From assembly GCF_008386575.1 (NCBI RefSeq), contig NZ_VUOA01000010.1:1-51132 (forward strand): DNA of 51,132 nucleotides, written 5' to 3'. The stretch comes from Salinarimonas soli (GTDB taxonomy: Bacteria > Pseudomonadota > Alphaproteobacteria > Rhizobiales > Beijerinckiaceae). Positions 15,998 to 23,482 of the stretch are shown piece by piece (the stretch's first letter is position 1; every line of letters begins with the position of its first letter). The translations under genes were made by a program, and so were the position numbers. Below the pieces are notes generated by a model. It worked only from the letters and a program-made list of their open reading frames with translations. It ran no database searches and had not been told where the DNA came from.

Positions 15998-17485
15998 TCA
16001 CGGGCTCCAGGCGGCGTCCGGATCGAGGGGGTAGATCGGGCGTTCCAGCCGGTCGAAGCGCAGGATCGCGTTGTCGGAGGTGGTGACGCCCACGCCGTCG
16101 AGGGTGATGTGCGCCTTGGCGAGCGCCGCGAAGCCCGCCCGGTAATGGATCCGGCTCTTCAGGAGGAGGTAGCGGCAATGGCGCGGGTCGATGCCGTTGT
16201 TGGTGAAGATGCCGGCGTCCCAGGGCTCGTGATGGTGGGTGGTCACCACGATGCGGATGCCGGCCGTCTCGAACACGGCCGTCGGGCCCGTGGTGACGCG
16301 GGTGCCCGTATACATCGGCCCGCGCACGATCCACTCCCCGTCGGAGACGCTGCGCACCACGCCCGTCACCCGCAGGGGCTCGGGACGGGCGCCGATGGAG
16401 GGCATCTCCGTCCTGCCCCCCAGATCGAGGGTGAGCGTCGCGCCGGGGCCCGCCGCGATCATCGCCTGGACGGCAGGTGGGTCCCACACGGCCGCGACCG
16501 CCACGTCCTCGACGTTCTGCGCGATCAGCTCGCGGATCACCACCATGGAATCCGAGGTGCCGCCCGAGCCCACGTTGTCGGCATGGTCGAGGAGCACGAT
16601 CGGCGCGTCGTTGATGCCCTTGGCGCGGGCGATGGCCGCCCCGATCGGCTCGTGGCGATAGACGAACTCCTCGCGCTCCTCCCAGGCCCAGGCGAGCAGC
16701 CGGTCGCGGGAGGACCGCGCCGCCGCCTCGTCGCCATCCGCCACCACGATGGCCGAGAGGCCCGCCACGGGGATGTCGGCCATGGGGAACCCGCCGAAGA
16801 CGCTCGCGGCCAGGATGCCGGGGCGCGCCTCCTCGTCCTTGGTCATGGCCTGGAGCGGCCCCATGGGATGGTCGGCGGTGCCCATGCGCAGGGTCTGGGC
16901 GAGGAGCGGCAGGCGGCCATAGGCCATGACGGGCCGGCAGCGCCCCGCCATGGCATCGAGGAGGATCGTGCCGGCGCGGCGCCCCATCTCGGCCATGTCG
17001 AGGTGCGGATAGGTCTTGTAGCCCACGAGCACGGTGCAGTTCTCGACGACGCGCTCCGTGATGTTGCCGTGCATGTCGAGGGTGACGGCGATGGGAAGGT
17101 CGGGCGCGATGCGGCGCATGGCCTCCAGGAGGCCGCCCTCCCCGTCCCAGTCGGGCTCGGCCACCATGGCGCCGTGCAGGTCCAGCATGGCGCAATCGAA
17201 GCCGCCCCGCGCGAGCTCCTCCAGGATGAGGCCCGTGAGGTACTCGTAGGCCTCGCGCTGCACGAGTCCCGAGGGCATGGCCTCCGCCGCGACGGGGGTG
17301 ACGATCTCGGCGCCGTGCGCCTCCGCGAGATCCAGATAGGCGGCGAGCGGGTGGTTGGTGCCCCGGTAGGCCGCGGGCACCGCCTCGCCCTCGTAGAGGC
17401 CCCAGGCCCGGAAGCGGGCGAGATCGGTGGGCACGGGGGAGAACGTGTTGGTTTCGTGCTTCAGCATCGCCGCGAGAATGCGCAT
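15998..17485 (-). CDS. M81 family metallopeptidase, MlrC-like
   Basis: Protein of 495 residues of the microcystinase C (MlrC, peptidase family M81) group, zinc-dependent hydrolases; most members do not act on microcystin and their substrates are unknown. Visible conserved elements are KHETNTFSP (9-17), LDLHGAM (101-107), LDMHGN (136-141) and TYPHLD (158-163), which supply His and Asp ligands. A second, C-terminal MlrC domain follows, with HADNVGSGGTSDSM and a TTHHHEPWD stretch. The ATG at 17485 is preceded by GGAGG at a 4-nt gap; the frame is open further upstream but that part is antisense to another gene. A role in degrading a linear or beta-amino peptide or an imide is possible but not shown. 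Confidence 0.88.
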   Translation of the reverse strand: MRILAAMLKHETNTFSPVPTDLARFRAWGLYEGEAVPAAYRGTNHPLAAYLDLAEAHGAEIVTPVAAEAMPSGLVQREAYEYLTGLILEELARGGFDCAMLDLHGAMVAEPDWDGEGGLLEAMRRIAPDLPIAVTLDMHGNITERVVENCTVLVGYKTYPHLDMAEMGRRAGTILLDAMAGRCRPVMAYGRLPLLAQTLRMGTADHPMGPLQAMTKDEEARPGILAASVFGGFPMADIPVAGLSAIVVADGDEAAARSSRDRLLAWAWEEREEFVYRHEPIGAAIARAKGINDAPIVLLDHADNVGSGGTSDSMVVIRELIAQNVEDVAVAAVWDPPAVQAMIAAGPGATLTLDLGGRTEMPSIGARPEPLRVTGVVRSVSDGEWIVRGPMYTGTRVTTGPTAVFETAGIRIVVTTHHHEPWDAGIFTNNGIDPRHCRYLLLKSRIHYRAGFAALAKAHITLDGVGVTTSDNAILRFDRLERPIYPLDPDAAWSP

Positions 17486-17607
17486 GGAGCCTCCGATGGC
17501 CGCGTTCCCGCGAATGGTGATCCGGCTGCGCCGCCGCGTCCAGGCAAGATTCCGGCCGCATTCGCCCGCATGGCGCGAGATGTCGAACCGGATCGCGGTC
17601 CCGTTCG

Positions 17608-17636
17608 TTGCCAAGCTTGCGACGTTGTGCCTAAAT
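17608..17636 (+). promoter_or_regulatory. Candidate sigma-70 type promoter
   Basis: TTGCCA (17608-17613), a 17-bp spacer and CTAAAT (17631-17636), 24 nt before the ATG at 17661. This section of the divergent gap is clearly less GC-rich than its surroundings. Confidence 0.4.
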
Positions 17637-17660
17637 GCTGACAAGTCGAAGAGTATCGCC

Positions 17661-18149
17661 ATGTCGTCCGTTACACCGTCGTCCACCGCGACGACTGCCG
17701 CGTCACCAGCCGGCACCATGAGCCTCTCACAGGTCGAGTCCGCCTTCGAGCAAGCCATCGCGGCGGTGCGCGGCGCGAACGACGCGACCCAGGAGAAGGG
17801 CTCCGGCGCGGTGTCGTCCGGCGACGGGCTGCAGCAGGACGTCATGAGCCGCGAGGCGGACCTGAGCTGGCTGCGCAGCGAGCTCGCCAACCTGCAGATG
17901 ATGATCAAGACCGGGGTGAAGCCCGCCGGGTCGGGGTCGAGCGACCCCGCGTCCGAGCCGACGAGCAAGCTGTCGGCGGAGCACAATTCCCTGCTGGCCG
18001 AGGCGGAGATGTTGAAGTCCCTGGAGGCGTCGAGCGGCTCGTCGAGCCGGGATCCCGGCGTGCGCACCCTCGAGGAGCGCATCCTCGATCTCCAGATCCG
18101 CGTCGCCGAGCTGAAGGTGCGCCTGAGCCAGTCGGTCCGCTCGGTCTAG
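17661..18149 (+). CDS. Small hypothetical protein with C-terminal coiled coil
   Basis: Unrecognised protein of 162 residues. The N-terminal third is Ser/Thr/Ala-rich and looks disordered. Two helical stretches are visible: around residues 20-35 and, more clearly, the C-terminus from about 110, where leucines recur in heptad spacing (LEERILDLQIRVAELKVRL). There is no signal peptide or membrane segment. ATG 17661 is chosen because it lies just behind a plausible promoter and the sequence upstream is the divergent control region. It ends 8 nt before the convergent cyclase gene's stop. The function is unknown. Confidence 0.6.
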   Translation: MSSVTPSSTATTAASPAGTMSLSQVESAFEQAIAAVRGANDATQEKGSGAVSSGDGLQQDVMSREADLSWLRSELANLQMMIKTGVKPAGSGSSDPASEPTSKLSAEHNSLLAEAEMLKSLEASSGSSSRDPGVRTLEERILDLQIRVAELKVRLSQSVRSV

Positions 18150-18156
18150 ACGCGGC

Positions 18157-19386
18157 CTAGACGCGCCTTGGCCGGTAGAGGCGCACCGGCTCGTCGAAGC
18201 CCTCCACGGCATGCGGGCCGAGCTCGTCGGGAATGTCCCAGAGGTGGTCGGCGAAGGCCTTCGACATGAGGATGGGCTCGTCGAGCACCCGGTTGAGGCG
18301 GCCGATGCGGCTCGCGAGGTTCACGTCGCAGCCGATCACCGTGAAGTCGAGGCGCGAGCCCGAGCCGACATTGCCGTAGGCCGCCTCGCCATGGTGCAGG
18401 GCGACGCCGAGGCCGATCGGTCCCGGGAGGACGCCCGCACGGTTGAGCGCCTCGACACCCGCATTCGCCTCCCGCGCCGCCGCGAGCGCCGCATGCGAGG
18501 CCCCGCCGGTGTCGTCGCCGCGGTCGCGGAAGATGGCGAGGAGGCCGTCGCCCATATATTTCAGCACCTCGCCGCCCCCCGCCTCGATGGGCGGGACGAG
18601 GCAGTCGAAGAAGGTGTTGAGAAGCTCGACCGTCTCCTCCGGCTGCAACCCCGACGACAGGCGGGTATAGCCGCGCATGTCGGCGAACAGCATGGCGGAG
18701 CGGATGCGGCTCACCTGCCCGCGCCGGATGGAGCCGCCGAGGATCTCCCGGTGCGGCTCGTCGCCCACATAGATGCGCAAGACGTCGTCGAGCCATTTGT
18801 GCGCGGTGCGCACCTCCAGGAGGGCTGCGAGCGCCGGCACGACCTTGCGCAGCACCGTCATGGCGCGCGGCCCGAAGGCGTCGGGCGTACGGGAGGCGAG
18901 CGAGATGCCGTTCTCGGTGCCGTTCGTGAAGGCGATCGGGATGCACAGATAGGACTGATGCCCGCCCTCCTTCAGCTCCGCCACGATGCCGAAACGCTCG
19001 TCGGGCTCGACCCGCAGGTCGAGGACGAGCCATTCGCCGGTGCGGTGCACGTGGTAGAAGGGGCTCGCCCGGTAGACCTCCATGCGGGCGTCCCCGTGGG
19101 GGAAGAAGCGCACCCGCGGCCCGTCCTCCCGGGTCCAGGACCGGCCGATGCCCGCATATTCGGAATGGAGCGCGTCGACCGCGATGGTGATGCGGTCGAC
19201 CGGCAGCCCGGCGGCGTTCAGGCGCTCGGCGAGGCCGGCCAGAAGCGCGTTGCCGTCGTCGAGCCGCAGGGCGGGACCCAAGAGCCAATCGGCGATCGCC
19301 GCTCCCACGCGCTCGGCATCGTGGGGCATGAAGGCCGGGGCGCCGAGGTCGGGGAACGCGGGATCGAGGAGCAGCAGGTCGGACAT
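18157..19386 (-). CDS. Class III adenylate/guanylate cyclase with N-terminal sensor-like region
   Basis: Nucleotidyl cyclase of 409 residues, probably making cAMP. The catalytic domain covers about 225-400: metal-binding Asp236 in LFADMRGYT and Asp280 in YMGDG, Lys276 for base selection, Asn356 and Arg360 for the transition state (VNLASR). The second base-selecting position, seven residues before the Asn, is Thr349 rather than Asp, the Lys/Thr pair typical of class IIIb cyclases, which are often bicarbonate-responsive. Residues 1-200 look like a globular GAF-like sensor but are too diverged to name; no membrane segment is present, so the protein is cytosolic. It follows the PLP-enzyme gene by 80 nt in the same direction and may be co-transcribed. 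Confidence 0.9.
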   Translation of the reverse strand: MSDLLLLDPAFPDLGAPAFMPHDAERVGAAIADWLLGPALRLDDGNALLAGLAERLNAAGLPVDRITIAVDALHSEYAGIGRSWTREDGPRVRFFPHGDARMEVYRASPFYHVHRTGEWLVLDLRVEPDERFGIVAELKEGGHQSYLCIPIAFTNGTENGISLASRTPDAFGPRAMTVLRKVVPALAALLEVRTAHKWLDDVLRIYVGDEPHREILGGSIRRGQVSRIRSAMLFADMRGYTRLSSGLQPEETVELLNTFFDCLVPPIEAGGGEVLKYMGDGLLAIFRDRGDDTGGASHAALAAAREANAGVEALNRAGVLPGPIGLGVALHHGEAAYGNVGSGSRLDFTVIGCDVNLASRIGRLNRVLDEPILMSKAFADHLWDIPDELGPHAVEGFDEPVRLYRPRRV

Positions 19387-19466
19387 GCCTTAAGGGTGGG
19401 CCCTCGGGGCCGCCGCGGCAAGCCTCGCGGTGCCCACAAGGCCGTGAGGCCGGGCGTTTTCGCCAA

Positions 19467-20645
19467 TCACCCCGCGACGCCGCCGAGCGTTTCGGCAATC
19501 CGCCGCGCCGCCCGAGGCGCGTCCTCTGCCGCGTGGTAGAGGCCGAACCCGATCCGCAGCCGGTCGCCCCGCACGTCGGTGACGATCCGCCGGCTGGCGA
19601 GCCGCGCGTGGAGATCGGCGGCATCCGCGCGGCGGAAGGTGAGGAAGCTGCCGCGCCGCGCGTCGGCGAGGGGCACGACGAGATCGTCCGGGTGCAGCGG
19701 GCCGCGTTCCCCGAGCGCGGCCACGAACCCCTCCTGCAACGCCCGCACATGGGCCCGCACCCGGCCCGCGTCGATGCCGAGGCCCGCGAGCCAGCGCATC
19801 ACCGCGTTGAAGCGGTAGAGCGAGGTCGGGTCGAAGGTGGCGCCCATGAAGCGGAAGCCGTCCGGCGCATAGGCCACCTCGCCGTTCTGGGAGGCGGCGA
19901 GCTCGCTGAAGGCGGCGTACCAGCCCGTCGCCCGCGGCCGGTTCCCGTAGCCCGGCGGGCAATGCATGAACGCGGCCCCCTCCCCGCTCATGGCGTATTT
20001 GTAGCCGCCCGAGAGATAGAAGACCCGGTCCGCCACGGGCGCGAGATCGGTGGGGAGCGCCAGGAAGCCGTGATAGCCGTCGATCACCACGAAGGTGTCC
20101 CGGTCCGGCACGGCGGCGACGATCCCGGGCAGATCCGTCACCTCGAACCCTGAGCCGAAGAACACCTGGCTGAACAGGACGATGTCGTGCCCGCCCCGCG
20201 CCGCGGCCGCCGAGAAGCGCTCGGCGAAGGTCGCATGGGGCTCGGCCGCCACCTCCTCGAGCTCCATCGACCCGTCCTCCACGAGGCGCCAGCTCAGCCG
20301 CCGGAAGCTGTGGAACTCCCCGTCGGTCGCGAGCACCCGCACGCGCTGCCCGGGGGAGAAGCAGGACAGGAGCCGCAGCCAGAACTCGAAGGTGTTGGCC
20401 GCGAAGACGATCGTTCCCGGGTCGGGCAGGTTGAGATGGCGCACCACGTGCTCCTGCGCCTCGCGCCAGACGGGGCCCATGACATGGCCCCATTTGTCGT
20501 CGACGAGGCGGGCCGCGTCGTCCCAGGCCGCGAGCTGCGCGGCGCGGCTCACGTCGGGCCAGAGGTGATGGCTGTGGGCCGCCAGATGCAGGCGCTCCGG
20601 GTCGGCGCCGAGGAAGCTTGCGAAGTGGGAGCGCAGGTCGAGCAT
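19467..20645 (-). CDS. Kynureninase-like class V PLP-dependent enzyme
   Basis: Fold-type I PLP enzyme of 392 residues in the aminotransferase class V / kynureninase group. Lys216 in SGGYKYAMSGEG is the probable Schiff-base lysine (kynureninases have a very similar SYKYxNGG pattern), and Asp189 in VVIDGYH would contact the PLP nitrogen. The gene is divergent from tryptophan 2,3-dioxygenase with 63 nt between starts, so a role in the kynurenine pathway (kynurenine to anthranilate plus alanine) is a reasonable inference, though the sequence is not close to textbook KynU. ATG 20645 gives the normal family N-terminus. No kynurenine formamidase gene is present in the window. Confidence 0.78.
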   Translation of the reverse strand: MLDLRSHFASFLGADPERLHLAAHSHHLWPDVSRAAQLAAWDDAARLVDDKWGHVMGPVWREAQEHVVRHLNLPDPGTIVFAANTFEFWLRLLSCFSPGQRVRVLATDGEFHSFRRLSWRLVEDGSMELEEVAAEPHATFAERFSAAAARGGHDIVLFSQVFFGSGFEVTDLPGIVAAVPDRDTFVVIDGYHGFLALPTDLAPVADRVFYLSGGYKYAMSGEGAAFMHCPPGYGNRPRATGWYAAFSELAASQNGEVAYAPDGFRFMGATFDPTSLYRFNAVMRWLAGLGIDAGRVRAHVRALQEGFVAALGERGPLHPDDLVVPLADARRGSFLTFRRADAADLHARLASRRIVTDVRGDRLRIGFGLYHAAEDAPRAARRIAETLGGVAG

Positions 20646-20708
20646 GGCCCGATGTTGCGCGCGGGGGCGAATTCTTTCAAGCTTCAAACATCTCGCGGAG
20701 CAGCGGCC

Positions 20709-21524
20709 ATGACCGACGGCGTGCATACCGACTTCAAGGGCGCGATGAGCTACGGCGACTATCTGGGTCTCGCCGACCTCCTCGCCGTCCAGAAACCGCG
20801 CTCGGAGCAGCACGACGAGCTGCTCTTTATCGTCATCCACCAGGTGCAGGAACTGTGGATGAAGCTGTTCCTGCACGAACTCGACGCCGCCATGGCGTGC
20901 ATCCGGGCCGACGACCTAGGCCCCGCCTTCAAGAACTTCGCCCGCTGCGCCCGGGTCCAGGAGCAGCTGGTGCGGGCCTGGGACGTGCTCTCGACCATGA
21001 CGCCCGCCGACTATCTCGCCTTCCGCGACGCGCTCGGGCGCTCCTCGGGCTTCCAGAGCTTCCAGTACCGCATGCTGGAGTTCAAGCTCGGGGCCAAGGA
21101 TCCCGTGATGCTCAGGCCCCACGTCCACCGCCCGGAATGGCACGATCCCCTGCTCGCGGCCTACGAGGCCCCCTCGATCTACGACGAGGCGCTCCGGCTC
21201 CTCGCCCGGCGCGGCCTGCCGGTGCCGGACGAGGTGCTGACCCGGGACGTCACGAGCCCCCACAGCCCCCACCCGGGCGTCGAGGCCGTCTGGGAGGAGG
21301 TCTACCGCCATTCCGGGGAGACCTTCGATCTCTACGAGCTGGCGGAAGAGCTCGTCGACCTGGAAGACCTGATGCGCCAATGGCGCTTCCGCCACGTCAC
21401 CACGGTGGAGCGCATCATCGGCATGCGCGGCGGCACGGGCGGGTCGTCGGGCGTGCACTATCTGCGCCGCGTGCTGGAGCACAGCTTCTTTCCAGAGCTG
21501 TGGAGCCTCAGGACGAAGCTTTAG
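20709..21524 (+). CDS. kynA: Tryptophan 2,3-dioxygenase
   Basis: Haem enzyme opening the indole ring of L-tryptophan to give N-formylkynurenine, the first step of the kynurenine pathway. Length 271 residues, normal for bacterial enzymes. His44 in FIVIHQVQELW and Arg121 in FQSFQYR line the substrate pocket, His229 in RFRHVTTV is the proximal haem ligand, and GTGGSSG (242-248) closes the pocket. ATG 20709 is chosen because the conserved TDF..YGDYL segment follows; the longer open frame upstream is antisense to the neighbouring gene. It is divergent from the kynureninase-like gene and convergent with the TRAP receptor gene. Confidence 0.96.
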   Translation: MTDGVHTDFKGAMSYGDYLGLADLLAVQKPRSEQHDELLFIVIHQVQELWMKLFLHELDAAMACIRADDLGPAFKNFARCARVQEQLVRAWDVLSTMTPADYLAFRDALGRSSGFQSFQYRMLEFKLGAKDPVMLRPHVHRPEWHDPLLAAYEAPSIYDEALRLLARRGLPVPDEVLTRDVTSPHSPHPGVEAVWEEVYRHSGETFDLYELAEELVDLEDLMRQWRFRHVTTVERIIGMRGGTGGSSGVHYLRRVLEHSFFPELWSLRTKL

Positions 21525-21570
21525 GGAGCCGTCGGGGCCCGGCGCGAGCCGGACCCCGCGAGCCGCCGAT

Positions 21571-22659
21571 CTACCCCCTGGCGCGGGCGCGGATCATGAA
21601 GCTGTCGAACGAGTACTCCGCCACCTGGAACCAGAGATATTCCTCGTTCCGGAAGGCGCGCAGGTGCTCGTACATGCGCTTGAAGTCCTCGTTCTTGGCG
21701 CTGATCTCGTCGTAGGTCTCGTTGGCGGCCTTGAGGGCGGCCTCCATGATCTCCTGCGGGAAGGGGCGCAGCTGCGCGCCGCCGGCCACGAGACGGCGCA
21801 GGGCCGCGGGGTTGCGGGCGTCGTATTTGGCGAGCATGTCCATGTTGGCGTGCGAGGCGGCGGCCTCGACGATGGCCTTGTAGGCCTTGGGCAGCTCCTC
21901 CCACTTCGCCTTGTTGATCATGAGATGGACGGTCGGCCCGCCCTCCCAGAAGCCGGGATAGTAGTAGAACGGGGCGACCTTGTTGAAGCCGAGCTTCTCG
22001 TCGTCGTAGGGGCCAACCCACTCCGCCGCGTCGATCGTGCCGCGCTCCAGCGCCGGGTAGACGTCGCCGCCGGGGATCTGCTGCGGCACGACGCCGAGCT
22101 TCTGCATGACCTGGCCCGCGAGCCCGGCGATCCGGAACTTCAGGCCCTGGAGGTCCGCGACCGTCTTGATCTCCTTGCGGAACCAGCCGCCCATCTGCGT
22201 GCCGGTATTGCCGTAGGGCACGGCGTGGACGTTGTAGCGGGCGAGGAACGTGTTGACGAGCTCGTTGCCCCCGCCATGGGTCATCCAGGCGTGCTTCTGC
22301 CGGGCGTTGAGGCCGAAGGGGATGTCGGCGAACACCGCGAAGGTCGGGTCCTTGCCATAATAGTAGTAGCCCGGCGCCTGGACCATCTCGACGGTGCCGT
22401 TGCTCACCGCGTCGAAGGCCTGCGGCATGCCGACGATCTCGCCCGCCGCGAAATGCTGGACCTGGAAGCGCCCGTCGGTCGCGTCCGAGACGTAGCGGCT
22501 GAACACCTCGTTGGCGCCGTAGAGCGTGTCGAGGGATTTCGGGAAGCCCGACGAGAGCCTCCATCGGATCTCGGGATTGGCCTGGGCGATGGCTGGACGG
22601 GCGAGCGTCGTCGAGCCCGCCGCGACACCCGCGGCGGCGAGAAACTGGCGTCGTTTCAT
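21571..22659 (-). CDS. takP: TRAP transporter substrate-binding protein, TakP-like
   Basis: Periplasmic receptor of 362 residues from the DctP/TakP group; TakP of Rhodobacter binds 2-oxo acids such as pyruvate. The N-terminus KRRQFLAAAG plus a hydrophobic stretch ending ARPAIA is a twin-arginine-type signal. Stretches conserved in TakP are easy to see: SFPKSLDT, GYYYYGKDPTF, MGGWFR, EWVGPYDDEKLGF and FYYYPGFWEGGP. GGAGGAAG precedes the ATG at 22659. The membrane subunits (DctQ, DctM) that such a receptor needs are not in this window, so it is an orphan here. The TakP assignment rests on remembered family sequence; the exact ligand is uncertain. Confidence 0.88.
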   Translation of the reverse strand: MKRRQFLAAAGVAAGSTTLARPAIAQANPEIRWRLSSGFPKSLDTLYGANEVFSRYVSDATDGRFQVQHFAAGEIVGMPQAFDAVSNGTVEMVQAPGYYYYGKDPTFAVFADIPFGLNARQKHAWMTHGGGNELVNTFLARYNVHAVPYGNTGTQMGGWFRKEIKTVADLQGLKFRIAGLAGQVMQKLGVVPQQIPGGDVYPALERGTIDAAEWVGPYDDEKLGFNKVAPFYYYPGFWEGGPTVHLMINKAKWEELPKAYKAIVEAAASHANMDMLAKYDARNPAALRRLVAGGAQLRPFPQEIMEAALKAANETYDEISAKNEDFKRMYEHLRAFRNEEYLWFQVAEYSFDSFMIRARARG

Positions 22660-22780
22660 GGTCGCTTCCTCCGGATCCGCCCTGTGATCGAGCGGTGACG
22701 CCAGGAGAGCACCGGCGGGAGGGCTTAGCAATGGCGAACCCCGTTTTGACACCCGGGCCCCCGCCTCCTACATCGGCCCG

Positions 22781-23398
22781 ATGCCCCTTCTCGATCCCCT
22801 CTTCGTCACCCGCATCTACCAGGCGAACCTCGCCGAGACCGACGCCGATCTCGTGGCCGAGCTCGACGGCGCCTGCCGCTCCATCGCGGAGGACGACAAT
22901 GCGGGCCAGCGCTGGTGCGAGCGCAACGGCTATCCGGGCTACACGTCCTACGCCTCCCTCGACGACCTGCCCTGGCGCGTGCCCGCCTTCAAGAGGCTCG
23001 CCAAGGCGCTGGACCGGCACGTGGCGGCCTTCGCCAAGGAGCTCGAGTTCGACCTCGGCAAACGCAAGCTCGCCCTCGACGCCCTGTGGATCAACGTCCT
23101 GCCGCCCGGCGGCATCCACACCTCGCACATCCATCCGCTCTCGGTGGTGTCGGGCACGTTCTACGTGGCGGTGCCGGAGGGGGCGAGCGCGATCAAGTTC
23201 GAGGATCCCCGCCTCGGCTTCATGATGGCGGCGCCCCCGCGCAAGGCGAAGGCGCGGCCCGAGAACCGGCAATTCGCCTATATCGCGCCCACGCCCGGGA
23301 CCGTTCTCCTGTGGGAGAGCTGGCTCCGGCACGAGGTTCCGCTCAACGAGGCGGATGAGGAGCGCATCAGCGTGAGCTTCAACTACGCCTGGAGCTGA
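22781..23398 (+). CDS. Putative 2OG-Fe(II) oxygenase (TIGR02466 type)
   Basis: Protein of 205 residues resembling the TIGR02466 group, predicted 2-oxoglutarate/iron dioxygenases of unknown substrate. The double-stranded beta-helix signature is visible: HTSHIHPLSVVSGTFYV (113-129) with clustered histidines, FEDPR (140-144), then WLRHEVP with His184 and the Arg in ERISVSFN (Arg195), which would hold 2-oxoglutarate. It is divergent from the TRAP receptor, 121 nt between starts. No partner gene suggests a substrate. Confidence 0.8.
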   Translation: MPLLDPLFVTRIYQANLAETDADLVAELDGACRSIAEDDNAGQRWCERNGYPGYTSYASLDDLPWRVPAFKRLAKALDRHVAAFAKELEFDLGKRKLALDALWINVLPPGGIHTSHIHPLSVVSGTFYVAVPEGASAIKFEDPRLGFMMAAPPRKAKARPENRQFAYIAPTPGTVLLWESWLRHEVPLNEADEERISVSFNYAWS

Positions 23399-23482
23399 CC
23401 GCCCGGCCGCCCGCCGGGAGGGGAACCATCGCCTCCCCCCGTCGTTGCCTAGGCCATGTTTAGGTCAACGCACGACGGGTTC

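Noticed and set aside
15998-18082. N-terminally extended MlrC-like protein of 694 residues
   Set aside because: The first 199 codons are antisense to the small gene at 17661; the ribosome binding site and conserved start are at 17485.
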